From Pontibacter korlensis (GTDB taxonomy: Bacteria > Bacteroidota > Bacteroidia > Cytophagales > Hymenobacteraceae): 64,000 bases of DNA. How positions within the stretch are numbered: the first letter of the stretch is position 1; the number at the start of each line of letters is the position of its first letter. Below, one piece after another: positions 38,048-46,774 of this stretch. Under the pieces are notes generated by a model. It searched no databases. It saw only the letters and a list, made by a program, of their open reading frames with translations, and was not told where the DNA came from. Location of the stretch: positions 3,190,001-3,254,000 of the forward strand of contig NZ_CP009621.1 of the NCBI RefSeq assembly GCF_000973725.1, given 5' to 3'. A program made the translations under genes and the position numbers.

Positions 38048-39253
38048 ATGAGAATTGTTTTTTTATGTGGTTCATTAGAAATAGGCAAAGATGGGGTAAG
38101 TGATTACATTAGATGCCTTTCAACAGAACTTATCAAGCAGGGAAACGCAGTTAGTGCTGTAGCATTGAATGATAGGTTTATAACAGAGAAAATTGTTGAA
38201 ACTCAAAATAATGATTATATAAGTTTTTCTGTACTTCGAATTCCATCAAAAACATCTGCCAGCAGAAAATCATTATGGGCAAAAAAGTGGGTTGAGGAAT
38301 TCGCTCCAAATTGGGTGAGTCTTCAGTTTGTGCCCTATGCTTATAATATTAAAGGGTTACCTTTTGGATTAGCTAAGTTATTAAGTTCGTTGAGTGGCCC
38401 ATTTAAGTGGCACATAATGTTCCATGAGTTGTGGATTGAGGAAAGAAGACCGCTGTCAACAATGATAGTTTCACATTTGCAGCAGCTTATCATTCGTCAT
38501 TGTGTGCATAAATTAAAGCCTTCCTTAGTTCATGTTTCAATACCTTTCAATAAACAGCGCTTAAGCAGAATTGGTGTACAGGCTGCTGTGCTTAGACTTT
38601 TTGGAAACATATTAAAGCGTTCGCCGAATGCTCTTCCAGTACCCTTCAATAACTTACCACCTACTACAAAGAAAATACTGTACTTTGGAACAGCACCCCG
38701 GGGAGAATTTTTAGAGCAAGTAGTTAGTGAACTTGTTAACTTTTGTATTAAAGTCCCGTCACCTATAAGTATAGTCCTCGTTTGTGGCTATACTCCTATG
38801 AAAGATGCTTTCGTCCAGAAGTTAACAGAGACCCTTTCTGGCTATGGAATTCTAATAGTGGATTGTGGCTTTGTTGAATCAGATGTTCTAAGTTCATTAC
38901 TGACTGAATGTACTGTTGGAATAGCTAGATCTGAAATTCGCTATTTGGGTAAAAGTGGTTCTGCCATTGCAATGCTTGAGCACGGATTACCTATATGGGT
39001 TCCAAAATGGAAAAGTGAACATGCATTAGACTATGATTTTAGGGATAGGCTGATATTTAGAGATTTAATTTCAGCAATTAAATGTACTGAAAGACCTGAG
39101 TATTTTTCACTTCTTCCTGAGGTAGCGCAACAGTTTATAAACCATATTAACCATAATTTTAATGACACAGCACGTTTTTACCCTACTCTGTCAACGAGAT
39201 CTTCCGATGGCTTTCATTACTCTTCCCAGAATACTACGATTTCTTCAACCTGA
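38048..39253 (+). CDS. GT-B-like glycosyltransferase
   Basis: A 401-residue protein starting MRIVFLCGSLEIGKDGVSDYIRCLSTELIKQG, the usual first strand of a GT-B N-terminal domain with a glycine-rich loop. The C-terminal half has ILYFGTAPRGEFLEQVV, and GKSGSAIAMLEHGLPIWVP, which resembles the donor-binding E-x7-E region only loosely. It probably belongs to the GT4 group, but the match is weak. Its last 92 bp overlap the next gene in another frame, and its final 25 residues (Ser/Thr-rich, SSDGFHYSSQNTTISST) look unlike a normal domain end. Confidence 0.7.
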   Translation: MRIVFLCGSLEIGKDGVSDYIRCLSTELIKQGNAVSAVALNDRFITEKIVETQNNDYISFSVLRIPSKTSASRKSLWAKKWVEEFAPNWVSLQFVPYAYNIKGLPFGLAKLLSSLSGPFKWHIMFHELWIEERRPLSTMIVSHLQQLIIRHCVHKLKPSLVHVSIPFNKQRLSRIGVQAAVLRLFGNILKRSPNALPVPFNNLPPTTKKILYFGTAPRGEFLEQVVSELVNFCIKVPSPISIVLVCGYTPMKDAFVQKLTETLSGYGILIVDCGFVESDVLSSLLTECTVGIARSEIRYLGKSGSAIAMLEHGLPIWVPKWKSEHALDYDFRDRLIFRDLISAIKCTERPEYFSLLPEVAQQFINHINHNFNDTARFYPTLSTRSSDGFHYSSQNTTISST

Positions 39254-40010
39254 GCAACATTTGTATGTCATTGATGATGGTTCATTTACTGAAAAGAATG
39301 TAAAACAAATTCTTCAGCTTTCACCTTCTGTGAGGGTGATATCCCGAAAGGAAAGAGAGGATTTTGTTTTAGAAAAGATAGGTAATCGGCCAAACTGCAA
39401 GAAGTATAGAGAAGATTTTCCTTTATCCTTCAAACTCTTGGATATTCCTTTAATTGCATCTAAAGAGAGTCCCCGGTATACCTTTACAGATTCAGACATA
39501 ATTTATTTAAAGAACTGCCAAAGATATTTTAATCAACAGGAAAACACCTATCTGAAAACAGATTCTATAAAATTATCAGTTAAGCTGCGCAATGGTTTAT
39601 TGAAATATAAATGGGCAATACCTGTTAGATTTAATTCAGGTTATTTCTCATATGATACCAGAAATTTCGATTTAGATTTTATCGAGTATTATTTAGGTCT
39701 TTCGGATGTACGAAATTCTCCTTGGTTAAGTGAACAGACATGTTGGGCGCTTTTATTTGGCAAATCTGGACCTTCTTATTGCCCTTCAGAAGTTCAATTT
39801 ATATGCCAAGAAAATTGTAGTGGGCCAAAGGCTAGTACGCTGGCTGTACACTTGATTGGTGGCCTTAAAGGAAAAGTTCATGAATGGTCGATTCAGGAGG
39901 AGCAAATATCATTAACTAGTATAAACCCAATATTTGAGTCCTCGAGGAATGTAACTCTGGTAGATTGGGCACAGAAATCAGCTAAGAGAATTTTACGCGC
40001 GGTTTCATGA
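39162..40010 (+). CDS. GT-A-like glycosyltransferase of unassigned family
   Basis: A 282-residue protein with a GT-A appearance: HLYVIDDGSF near residue 33 resembles the first nucleotide-binding motif, and PRYTFTDSDIIYLKN near residue 105 holds a DxD site. Its N-terminus (MTQHVFTLLCQRDLPMAFITLPRIL) looks like a genuine first strand and helix. This favours the start within the 3' end of the previous gene, giving a 92-bp overlap. The stop overlaps the next ATG (ATGA). No numbered family can be assigned. Confidence 0.7.
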   Translation: MTQHVFTLLCQRDLPMAFITLPRILRFLQPEQHLYVIDDGSFTEKNVKQILQLSPSVRVISRKEREDFVLEKIGNRPNCKKYREDFPLSFKLLDIPLIASKESPRYTFTDSDIIYLKNCQRYFNQQENTYLKTDSIKLSVKLRNGLLKYKWAIPVRFNSGYFSYDTRNFDLDFIEYYLGLSDVRNSPWLSEQTCWALLFGKSGPSYCPSEVQFICQENCSGPKASTLAVHLIGGLKGKVHEWSIQEEQISLTSINPIFESSRNVTLVDWAQKSAKRILRAVS

Positions 40011-41029
40011 AGATATTGTTCATCACTCACCGCTTCTACCCAGACATTGGGGGAATTGAGGTAAATTCTGAAATCTTAGCCTCTGCTTTTGTAGAGGCAG
40101 GACATGATTTGCGTTTGTTGACTTGGTCAACAGATACTACAGGTAAATTTTTCCCCTATAAAATTATTAGAAACCCGAATAAGTTGAGGCTTTTGCAGGA
40201 GCATGCATGGGCAGATGTAGTTTTTGAAAATAATCCGTGCTTACGTATGGCGTGGCCTGCTATTTTTTTCAAGAAGCCTTCTGTTGTTGCTTTACGAACT
40301 TGGGTAAGTAGGACAAATGGTGAACTAGGTTGGCAGGATAGACTTAAGCTTTTGTGGCTGCGGCGGGCAACAGCCACTATTGCTGTGAGCGAAGCTGTGC
40401 GTAGGAAGAGCAGGTGTAACGCAGTGGTAATAGGTAATCCTTATCGAACAAACCTTTTTAGAATAATTCCCGCTGTTCCTCGCAATAATAGTTTAGTTTA
40501 TTTAGGCCGTTTAGTGTCTGACAAGGGTATTGATTTAGCAATAAAGGCGTTATATAAGCTTTCACCTGTCTATGAAAATTTATCTTTGACCATAATTGGT
40601 AGTGGCCCGGAGAGAGAAAGCCTAGAGAAGATGGTTTTACAATTCGGTTTAGAAGACAGAGTGAAATTTATGGGTGCACTTCGGGGGCAGTTATTGGTAA
40701 ACTGTTTGAACAGTCATAAGATATTACTTGTGCCTTCTATTTGGGAGGAGCCATTTGGAAACATTGTCCTGGAGGGTATGGCATGTGGTTGTATTCCTAT
40801 TGTTTCAGATGGTGGTGGTTTACCTGATGCTGTTGGGGATGCGGGGCTTAAGTTTCAGCGTGGGGATGTAGATGCTCTTTCTGATCGTATTACAGAAATT
40901 TTAGAAAATGGTAAACTAGAGATGGAACTAAAAAGTGCTGCTTATAATCATTTAGCAATCCATCATCCAGATTTAGTATCAAGAAGATATCTAAATGTGA
41001 TCGAGGAGGCTTTAAGTAAAACAAAATAA
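40007..41029 (+). CDS. Family 4 glycosyltransferase
   Basis: A 340-residue GT-B glycosyltransferase. The N-terminal domain opens ILFITHRFYPDIGGIEVNSEILA, a typical acceptor domain start. The C-terminal Glycos_transf_1 domain shows LVYLGRLVSDKGIDLAIKAL, LTIIGSGPERESLEKM and the donor motif PSIWEEPFGNIVLEGMACGCIPIVSDGGGLPD with the E-x7-E pair. It is coupled to the previous gene by an ATGA overlap and is followed 6 bp later by another GT4 gene. Confidence 0.93.
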   Translation: MKILFITHRFYPDIGGIEVNSEILASAFVEAGHDLRLLTWSTDTTGKFFPYKIIRNPNKLRLLQEHAWADVVFENNPCLRMAWPAIFFKKPSVVALRTWVSRTNGELGWQDRLKLLWLRRATATIAVSEAVRRKSRCNAVVIGNPYRTNLFRIIPAVPRNNSLVYLGRLVSDKGIDLAIKALYKLSPVYENLSLTIIGSGPERESLEKMVLQFGLEDRVKFMGALRGQLLVNCLNSHKILLVPSIWEEPFGNIVLEGMACGCIPIVSDGGGLPDAVGDAGLKFQRGDVDALSDRITEILENGKLEMELKSAAYNHLAIHHPDLVSRRYLNVIEEALSKTK

Positions 41030-41035
41030 TTTTTT

Positions 41036-42274
41036 ATGAAAGTGCTTATATCTCATCCAACTGGGAATCAAAATGTACGAGCCGCCGCTACTGGCTTTGC
41101 TGAAGCAGATCTTATAGACGTCTTTCATACTTCCATTGCTACTTTCTCTGGGGATTTGTTGGACCATATCAGTGCTTTCGGACCTCTTTCTGAACTAAGC
41201 CGAAGGCGATTTGACTTGAAATTGAAAAATTTGACTAAAGTGTGGCCATGGCGTGAAGTGGGCCGATTGATTGCAACCAAAGCAGGCATGAGAAAGCTTA
41301 TTAAACACGAGGTGGGTCCATTTTGTATCGATGCTGTTTATCAGAGCCTTGACAGACGAGTAGCGTCTAATTTACCTGGCGCTGCCAAAAGAGGGGCAAG
41401 GGCAGTTTATGCTTATGAAGATGGAGCCAGTTTCTCTTTTCATGTAGCTAAGAACCTTGGGCTTCAATGTCTTTATGATCTTCCAATAGGATATTGGCGT
41501 GCTGCGCAGAGACTCATGGAGATAGAGCTGGAGAAGTGGCCAGATTGGGCCTCAACATTAACAAGTTTCCACAATTCAGAAAAAAAGCTCTGCCGTAAAG
41601 ATGAAGAGCTACGTCTGGCAGATAGAATATTTGTAGCTAGCACATTTACTGCCAAAACCTTGCAGGAATTTCCAGGAGTTTTAGCACCTATAGAAGTTAT
41701 ACCTTATGGCTTTCCCCCAATCTGCACCAATCGTAGTTATTCTGCAAATTATGGAAGTAAAGCATTGAAAATTCTTTTCGTAGGCGGTTTGTCCCAAAGA
41801 AAGGGTATAGCAAATCTTTTTGCGGCTGTTGAAACTCTTGGACATCACGTAGAGCTCACAATTATTGGACAAAGAGCAGCAACGGAATGTGCTGTTTTAG
41901 ATGCAGCGTTATTAAGGCATAAATGGTATCCGAGCTTACCTCATAATGATGTATTAAAGCTAATGCAGCTGCATGATGTTTTGGTTTTTCCTTCTCTCTT
42001 TGAGGGGTTTGGCCTTGTAATCACAGAAGCAATGTCTCAAGGGACTCCTGTCATCACTACTGAACGTACAGCTGGTCCTGATTTAATTTTTAATGGACAA
42101 AATGGATGGCTGATAGAGGCTGGATCAACCCAAGCATTGAAGGCAGCAATAGAAGAGTTACTTTCTAAGCCAGCAGTAATTCCCGAAGTGGGTATGGCGG
42201 CTATGGATACTGCTCGCCAAAGATCTTGGGAAACATATGGAAGGGAGCTTGCGCTAGCCGTTGGTGGTCTTTGA
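41036..42274 (+). CDS. Family 4 glycosyltransferase
   Basis: A 412-residue GT-B glycosyltransferase. The second domain carries ILFVGGLSQRKGIANLFAAVE, LTIIGQRAA and the donor site FPSLFEGFGLVITEAMSQGTPVITT (E-x7-E pattern). The N-terminal domain starts MKVLISHPTGNQNVRAAATGF and has no close relation to the neighbour at 40007. A 243-bp spacer follows before the polymerase gene. Confidence 0.92.
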   Translation: MKVLISHPTGNQNVRAAATGFAEADLIDVFHTSIATFSGDLLDHISAFGPLSELSRRRFDLKLKNLTKVWPWREVGRLIATKAGMRKLIKHEVGPFCIDAVYQSLDRRVASNLPGAAKRGARAVYAYEDGASFSFHVAKNLGLQCLYDLPIGYWRAAQRLMEIELEKWPDWASTLTSFHNSEKKLCRKDEELRLADRIFVASTFTAKTLQEFPGVLAPIEVIPYGFPPICTNRSYSANYGSKALKILFVGGLSQRKGIANLFAAVETLGHHVELTIIGQRAATECAVLDAALLRHKWYPSLPHNDVLKLMQLHDVLVFPSLFEGFGLVITEAMSQGTPVITTERTAGPDLIFNGQNGWLIEAGSTQALKAAIEELLSKPAVIPEVGMAAMDTARQRSWETYGRELALAVGGL

Positions 42275-42517
42275 TTAATTTGTCCTGAGGGTTTTTATTT
42301 CTATATAATTCAAATATGGTTTCTATGATATGTAGATGGTTTTAACAGAAATTTATTGTTGTACAAGTGTGGTATTCTAATCATTTGTGTAGTGAAAAAG
42401 ATAAAAATAAAATAGGCTAGAATCATCCGATATTATTTGTTAAATATAATGTAGAATAAATTAAAGTCGTTGTGATAGCAATGTCATTGACTACACAACA
42501 AATTCATAAAACGTTTC

Positions 42518-43885
42518 ATGGCTCCTTTTTTACATGATACTACAAGCGTAGAACATTCTTCTACAAGAGGCTTTCGAGGTTATTGGCGCCAGCCTAATCT
42601 GATAGCTGTAGATGAGTCTGAGAAACTCCTTAAACGTGGTGTATGGCTTTATTTTTTTCTGTTGATTTTTGAAGGAGCTCTGCGAAAATGGTTTTTCCCA
42701 GGTCTAGCAACTCCATTATTGGTTGTTCGCGATCCACTTGCATTATGGTTAATAGTAGCGACATGGCAAAAAGGTTTGCTTCCCACAACTATGTACATAA
42801 TGGGTGTTTTCTTTATTGGAACAACAGGGCTTTTTACCTCTACCTTATTAGGGCATGGAAATATTCTTGTAGCCCTTTACGGTGCACGTATATTGCTTAT
42901 TCACTTTCCTCTAATATTTGTGATAGGTCGGATTTTTAACCGTGAAGATGTTCTTAAGATAGGAAAGGCAACCCTATACTTGGCTATCCCAATGGCCGTA
43001 CTTATAGCATTGCAGTTTTACAGTCCCCAATCTGCTTGGGTCAATCGTGGTGTTGGTGGTAGCTTAGAAGGTGCTGGATTTAGTGGTGCTCTGGGATATT
43101 TTCGTCCGCCTGGTACATTCTCTTTTACCAATGGGAATACTCTTTTTTTTGGATTAGTCTCAGTTTTCATCTTTTACTTTTGGATAAACGTTCATGATAT
43201 TAATAGATTTCTGCTAATTGGAGCTACGATAGCTCTTTTGATTGCCATTCCTCTTTCTATCAGCCGCTCTTTGTTCTTCCAAGTAGGGTTATCCCTTTTG
43301 TTCTCTTGTTTTGCCATTTCCCGAAAACCAAAGTATTTAGGTAAAGTGTTAGTGTTTTGTATAGGAATAGGTTTAGCTTTCTTTTTTTTAAGTCAGACTA
43401 GCCTTTTCAGTACAGCAGTAGAAGCATTTACTGCCCGCTTCGTTAGTGCAAATGAATCAGAAGGTGGCTTATCAGGAGTTTTGGTTGATCGCTATTTAGG
43501 AGGATTGGTAGGCTCTCTTTCAGCTTCTTCTGAATTACCATTCTTTGGTCATGGCCTTGGTATGGGTACAAATGTTGGTAGTATGTTACTCACAGGAGAT
43601 CTAACATACTTGATTTCTGAAGGAGAGTGGGGCAGGTTGATTGGGGAATTAGGCGCTTTGATGGGACTGGCTGTGATTTTTTTACGCTTAGCGTTGTGTG
43701 TTAACATAGTATGGGCGTCCTATCACAAGCTGATGCTGGGAGATTTGCTGCCCTGGATGCTTTTGAGTTTTGGTCTGTTAGTAGTCCCGCAAGGGCAATG
43801 GGCTCAGCCAACTTCTTTGGGCTTTAGTACATTGATAGGTGGATTGATGCTGGCGTCACTACGGGTGCCGAAAAGCAGCGTCTAA
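42518..43885 (+). CDS. Wzy-like O-antigen/EPS polymerase
   Basis: A 455-residue polytopic membrane protein with about ten hydrophobic segments. The large periplasmic loop (about residues 310-380) contains GHGLGMGTNVGS, the kind of motif found in O-antigen ligase/polymerase proteins. The soluble N-terminus (about 40 residues) precedes EGALRKWFFPG, a segment I know from Bacteroidota O-antigen ligase-like proteins. It most likely polymerises flipped repeat units at the periplasmic face. A ligase role is the alternative, since sequence alone does not separate the two. Confidence 0.82.
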   Translation: MAPFLHDTTSVEHSSTRGFRGYWRQPNLIAVDESEKLLKRGVWLYFFLLIFEGALRKWFFPGLATPLLVVRDPLALWLIVATWQKGLLPTTMYIMGVFFIGTTGLFTSTLLGHGNILVALYGARILLIHFPLIFVIGRIFNREDVLKIGKATLYLAIPMAVLIALQFYSPQSAWVNRGVGGSLEGAGFSGALGYFRPPGTFSFTNGNTLFFGLVSVFIFYFWINVHDINRFLLIGATIALLIAIPLSISRSLFFQVGLSLLFSCFAISRKPKYLGKVLVFCIGIGLAFFFLSQTSLFSTAVEAFTARFVSANESEGGLSGVLVDRYLGGLVGSLSASSELPFFGHGLGMGTNVGSMLLTGDLTYLISEGEWGRLIGELGALMGLAVIFLRLALCVNIVWASYHKLMLGDLLPWMLLSFGLLVVPQGQWAQPTSLGFSTLIGGLMLASLRVPKSSV

Positions 43886-43961
43886 AGTACCTGTCATGGT
43901 CGGACTAAAAGATTATCTGTATGCTTGCTCCCATATTTTGATACTCTCTAAACCTGTATAA

Positions 43962-45140
43962 ATGAATATAGTTTTTTTTTCTCATCCGACTTTCCTTGGT
44001 TCTCAGAGCATGCCCCGATTTACAAGGATGTTGGCTGAAGGGATGAAAGTTTATGGGCACAGGGTAGAACTATGGATGCCGCGGGCTCTGTTCTACCAAC
44101 TTTCAGTGGTAAGATCAATGCGGAAATGGTTGGGTTACATTGACCAATATGTATTGTTCCCTTATGAGGTGCGTAGTCGCTTAAAACGCTGTCCCCCAGA
44201 TACTCTTTTTGTGTTTACTGATCAGGCGTTGGGTCCATGGGTGCCAATGGTTGCACATCGGCCCCACGTTATTCACTGCCATGACTTTCTTGCTCAACGC
44301 GCAGCCTTAGGTGAAATTCCCGAAAATAAAACCGGTTGGTCTGGTTGTCAATATCAAAAGTTTATTCGAAGTGGATATGCACAAGGAAAACATTTTATTT
44401 CTGTTTCTAATAAAACTAAGAGAGAACTTCATGCACTCATTCCTGAAAATCCATCGCTTTCAGAGGTAGTTTATAATGGTCTGAATCAAGAGTTTTTACC
44501 TCTTGAATCTGTTAGTGCAAGAGTTGTATTAGGTAATAAAATAGGGGTTGATCTTACTAAAGGATATTTATTGCATGTTGGAGGAAACCAGTGGTACAAA
44601 AACCGGAATGGAGTAATTGAAATTTACAACGCATGGCGCAAAACAGCTGCTTCTAAACTACCGCTTTTGATGGTTGGGAAGGAACCAGATACAAATCTAT
44701 GTGAGGCTTACGCACTGTCGTCTCCATATAATATTGATATCCATTTTATTAGAGGATTGTCTGATGAATATGTAAGAACTGCGTACGCCGGTGCGTCTGT
44801 TTTTCTCTTTCCATCTCTTGCTGAGGGCTTTGGATGGCCTATTGCAGAAGCCATGGCTTCTGGTTGTCTTGTTATTACCACTAACGAAGCTCCAATGACT
44901 GAGGTGGGTGCTAATGCAGCTTTTTATATTCCCCGCCGGCCAACAAATATTTCTGATGTCACTGCTTGGGCTACTGATGCTGCTAAAGTTGTTGAAAAAG
45001 TTATTAGCCTTTCTTCCTGTGAGCGTAATGCTGTTGTAAAAGCAGGCCTTGAAAATGCTAAAAGATTTGACCAAAGAATGGCATTAGAGAGAATTGAGGC
45101 TATTTATCTGAGGATCCTTAAAACTTATAACAACTTATGA
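43962..45140 (+). CDS. Family 4 glycosyltransferase
   Basis: A 392-residue GT-B glycosyltransferase. Motifs are YLLHVGGNQWYKNRNGVIEIY, FIRGLSDEYVRTAYAGASVFLFPS and AEGFGWPIAEAMASGCLVITTNEAPMTEV, the full donor-binding set of GT4. The acceptor domain begins MNIVFFSHPTFLGSQSMPRF. Its stop overlaps the start of the next GT4 gene by 4 bp. Confidence 0.93.
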   Translation: MNIVFFSHPTFLGSQSMPRFTRMLAEGMKVYGHRVELWMPRALFYQLSVVRSMRKWLGYIDQYVLFPYEVRSRLKRCPPDTLFVFTDQALGPWVPMVAHRPHVIHCHDFLAQRAALGEIPENKTGWSGCQYQKFIRSGYAQGKHFISVSNKTKRELHALIPENPSLSEVVYNGLNQEFLPLESVSARVVLGNKIGVDLTKGYLLHVGGNQWYKNRNGVIEIYNAWRKTAASKLPLLMVGKEPDTNLCEAYALSSPYNIDIHFIRGLSDEYVRTAYAGASVFLFPSLAEGFGWPIAEAMASGCLVITTNEAPMTEVGANAAFYIPRRPTNISDVTAWATDAAKVVEKVISLSSCERNAVVKAGLENAKRFDQRMALERIEAIYLRILKTYNNL

Positions 45141-46411
45141 GGATACTTCGAGTGATTGCTAGTATGAATCCTATCAGTGGCGGCCCATGCCAAGGGATTA
45201 GAAACTCTGTTCCTGAACTCGAAAGACAGCAGGTATACAACGAAGTAGTGTGTCTTGACGATCCCGGTGCAGCTTTTTTGCTTTATGATGCCTTTCCCAT
45301 ACATGCTTTAGGTCCAGCCAAAGGCCCATGGAACTATAGCGGTAAACTTGTCCCTTGGCTTATGGATAACTTTTGTCGGTTTGATATAATCATCGTTCAT
45401 GGGCTCTGGCTTTATCATAGTTATGCTGTAAGTAAAACCCTGAATATTTATAAAAGTCAGCTAAATAAACATAATGAAGAAGGCGCTAAAGTTCCTAAAC
45501 TTTTTGTTATGCCCCATGGAATGCTTGACCCTTACTTTCAAAAAGCAGCAGGAAGAAAACTTAAGGCGGTGCGAAATTGGGTTTATTGGAAACTCATTGA
45601 AAGAAAGGTAGTGAATGAGGCGGATGGAATTCTATTTACATGCGAAGAAGAGTTACAGTTAGCTCGTTTACCATTTCACCCCTACCATCCGAAACGAGAG
45701 ATTAATGTCGGATATGGTATCACTGCGCCGCCTTTATTTAACCCTGCTATGCGCAATGCATTTTTAAAGAAATGCCCGGAATTAGAAAACCGGCCTTATT
45801 TCCTTTTCCTTAGCAGAATTCATGAGAAAAAAGGGGTAGACTTTCTAATCAAGGCTTATTCTGAAGTTGTTTCTACAAAGCTAAAGCCAAAAGGTGAGTG
45901 TTCTATAGCTTCTATTTTAGTAGATAATGCTAAAATAAGTGAATTTCAAGATAATGAATGGCCAGTGCTAGTTATAGCAGGACCTGGTTTAGAAACCTCC
46001 TATGGAGTAACTATACAGCAATTAGCTGCCGATTCTATAAATATGAATAATTCTGTCCTTTTTCCTGGCATGCTTACAGGCGATGCCAAATGGGGCGCTT
46101 TTTATGGGTGTGAGGCATTTGTACTTCCAAGTCATCAGGAAAATTTCGGTATAGCTGTGGCTGAGGCCCTTGCCTGCTTTAAACCTGTACTTATATCAAA
46201 TAAAGTAAACATATGGCAAGAAGTAGAAGAAAAAGGTGGGGGGATAGTAACTGATGATAGCTTAGAGGGAACAAAAGACCTGCTGAATTCCTGGCAGGCA
46301 CTGTCAAAAAAAGAGAAACAAGAAATGAGTAGAAAAGCCAGGAAAGCTTATGAGGAACTCTTTGCTATAGAACCGCATGCAGCACGCCTTTTGAATTCTA
46401 CCAAGTTTTAG
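45137..46411 (+). CDS. Family 4 glycosyltransferase
   Basis: A 424-residue GT-B glycosyltransferase. It begins MRILRVIASMNPISGGPCQGIRN, and has FVMPHGMLDPYFQKAAGRKLK, a segment typical of one GT4 group in exopolysaccharide loci. The donor domain holds YFLFLSRIHEKKGVDFLIKAY, AFVLPSHQENFGIAVAEALACFKPVLIS. It closes the run of coupled glycosyltransferase genes; an AT-rich inverted repeat follows downstream. Confidence 0.92.
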   Translation: MRILRVIASMNPISGGPCQGIRNSVPELERQQVYNEVVCLDDPGAAFLLYDAFPIHALGPAKGPWNYSGKLVPWLMDNFCRFDIIIVHGLWLYHSYAVSKTLNIYKSQLNKHNEEGAKVPKLFVMPHGMLDPYFQKAAGRKLKAVRNWVYWKLIERKVVNEADGILFTCEEELQLARLPFHPYHPKREINVGYGITAPPLFNPAMRNAFLKKCPELENRPYFLFLSRIHEKKGVDFLIKAYSEVVSTKLKPKGECSIASILVDNAKISEFQDNEWPVLVIAGPGLETSYGVTIQQLAADSINMNNSVLFPGMLTGDAKWGAFYGCEAFVLPSHQENFGIAVAEALACFKPVLISNKVNIWQEVEEKGGGIVTDDSLEGTKDLLNSWQALSKKEKQEMSRKARKAYEELFAIEPHAARLLNSTKF

Positions 46412-46774
46412 TTCATCATCAGTTAAGTTTTTAATTTCTCATCCTCAGGTAAAGCAATAAATGTAGTTGTATGATAGTCTGATCCAATTGGTAATTCTTT
46501 GATTGATACAATTTGCGTTAAACTATATTGCTTAAGCTTTTACCGTACTTAAAATATATTATAAACTCTTCTTAAAAAAACAATATTTATAGACCCTTTT
46601 TAATGTTTAAATATTGTATTATAAAAAATATTATATACAATATTTATTTAATAATAAAATAATCTAAAATATTTTGATTATACCATTTTTTAGAGTTATA
46701 TTTATAAAAAATTGCCTCTGCAACTTGCCTTTGTTGTGCGTTAGTATGTTCCGGGCCAACTAAAAAATTTACAT
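46412..46774. other. AT-rich spacer with a 12-bp inverted repeat
   Basis: No gene is seen. TAAATATTGTAT (46608-46619) and ATACAATATTTA (46635-46646) form a perfect 12-bp inverted repeat with a 15-bp loop, a weak terminator or a binding site. It suggests a break in transcription between the glycosyltransferase run and the large secreted protein gene. Confidence 0.45.
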
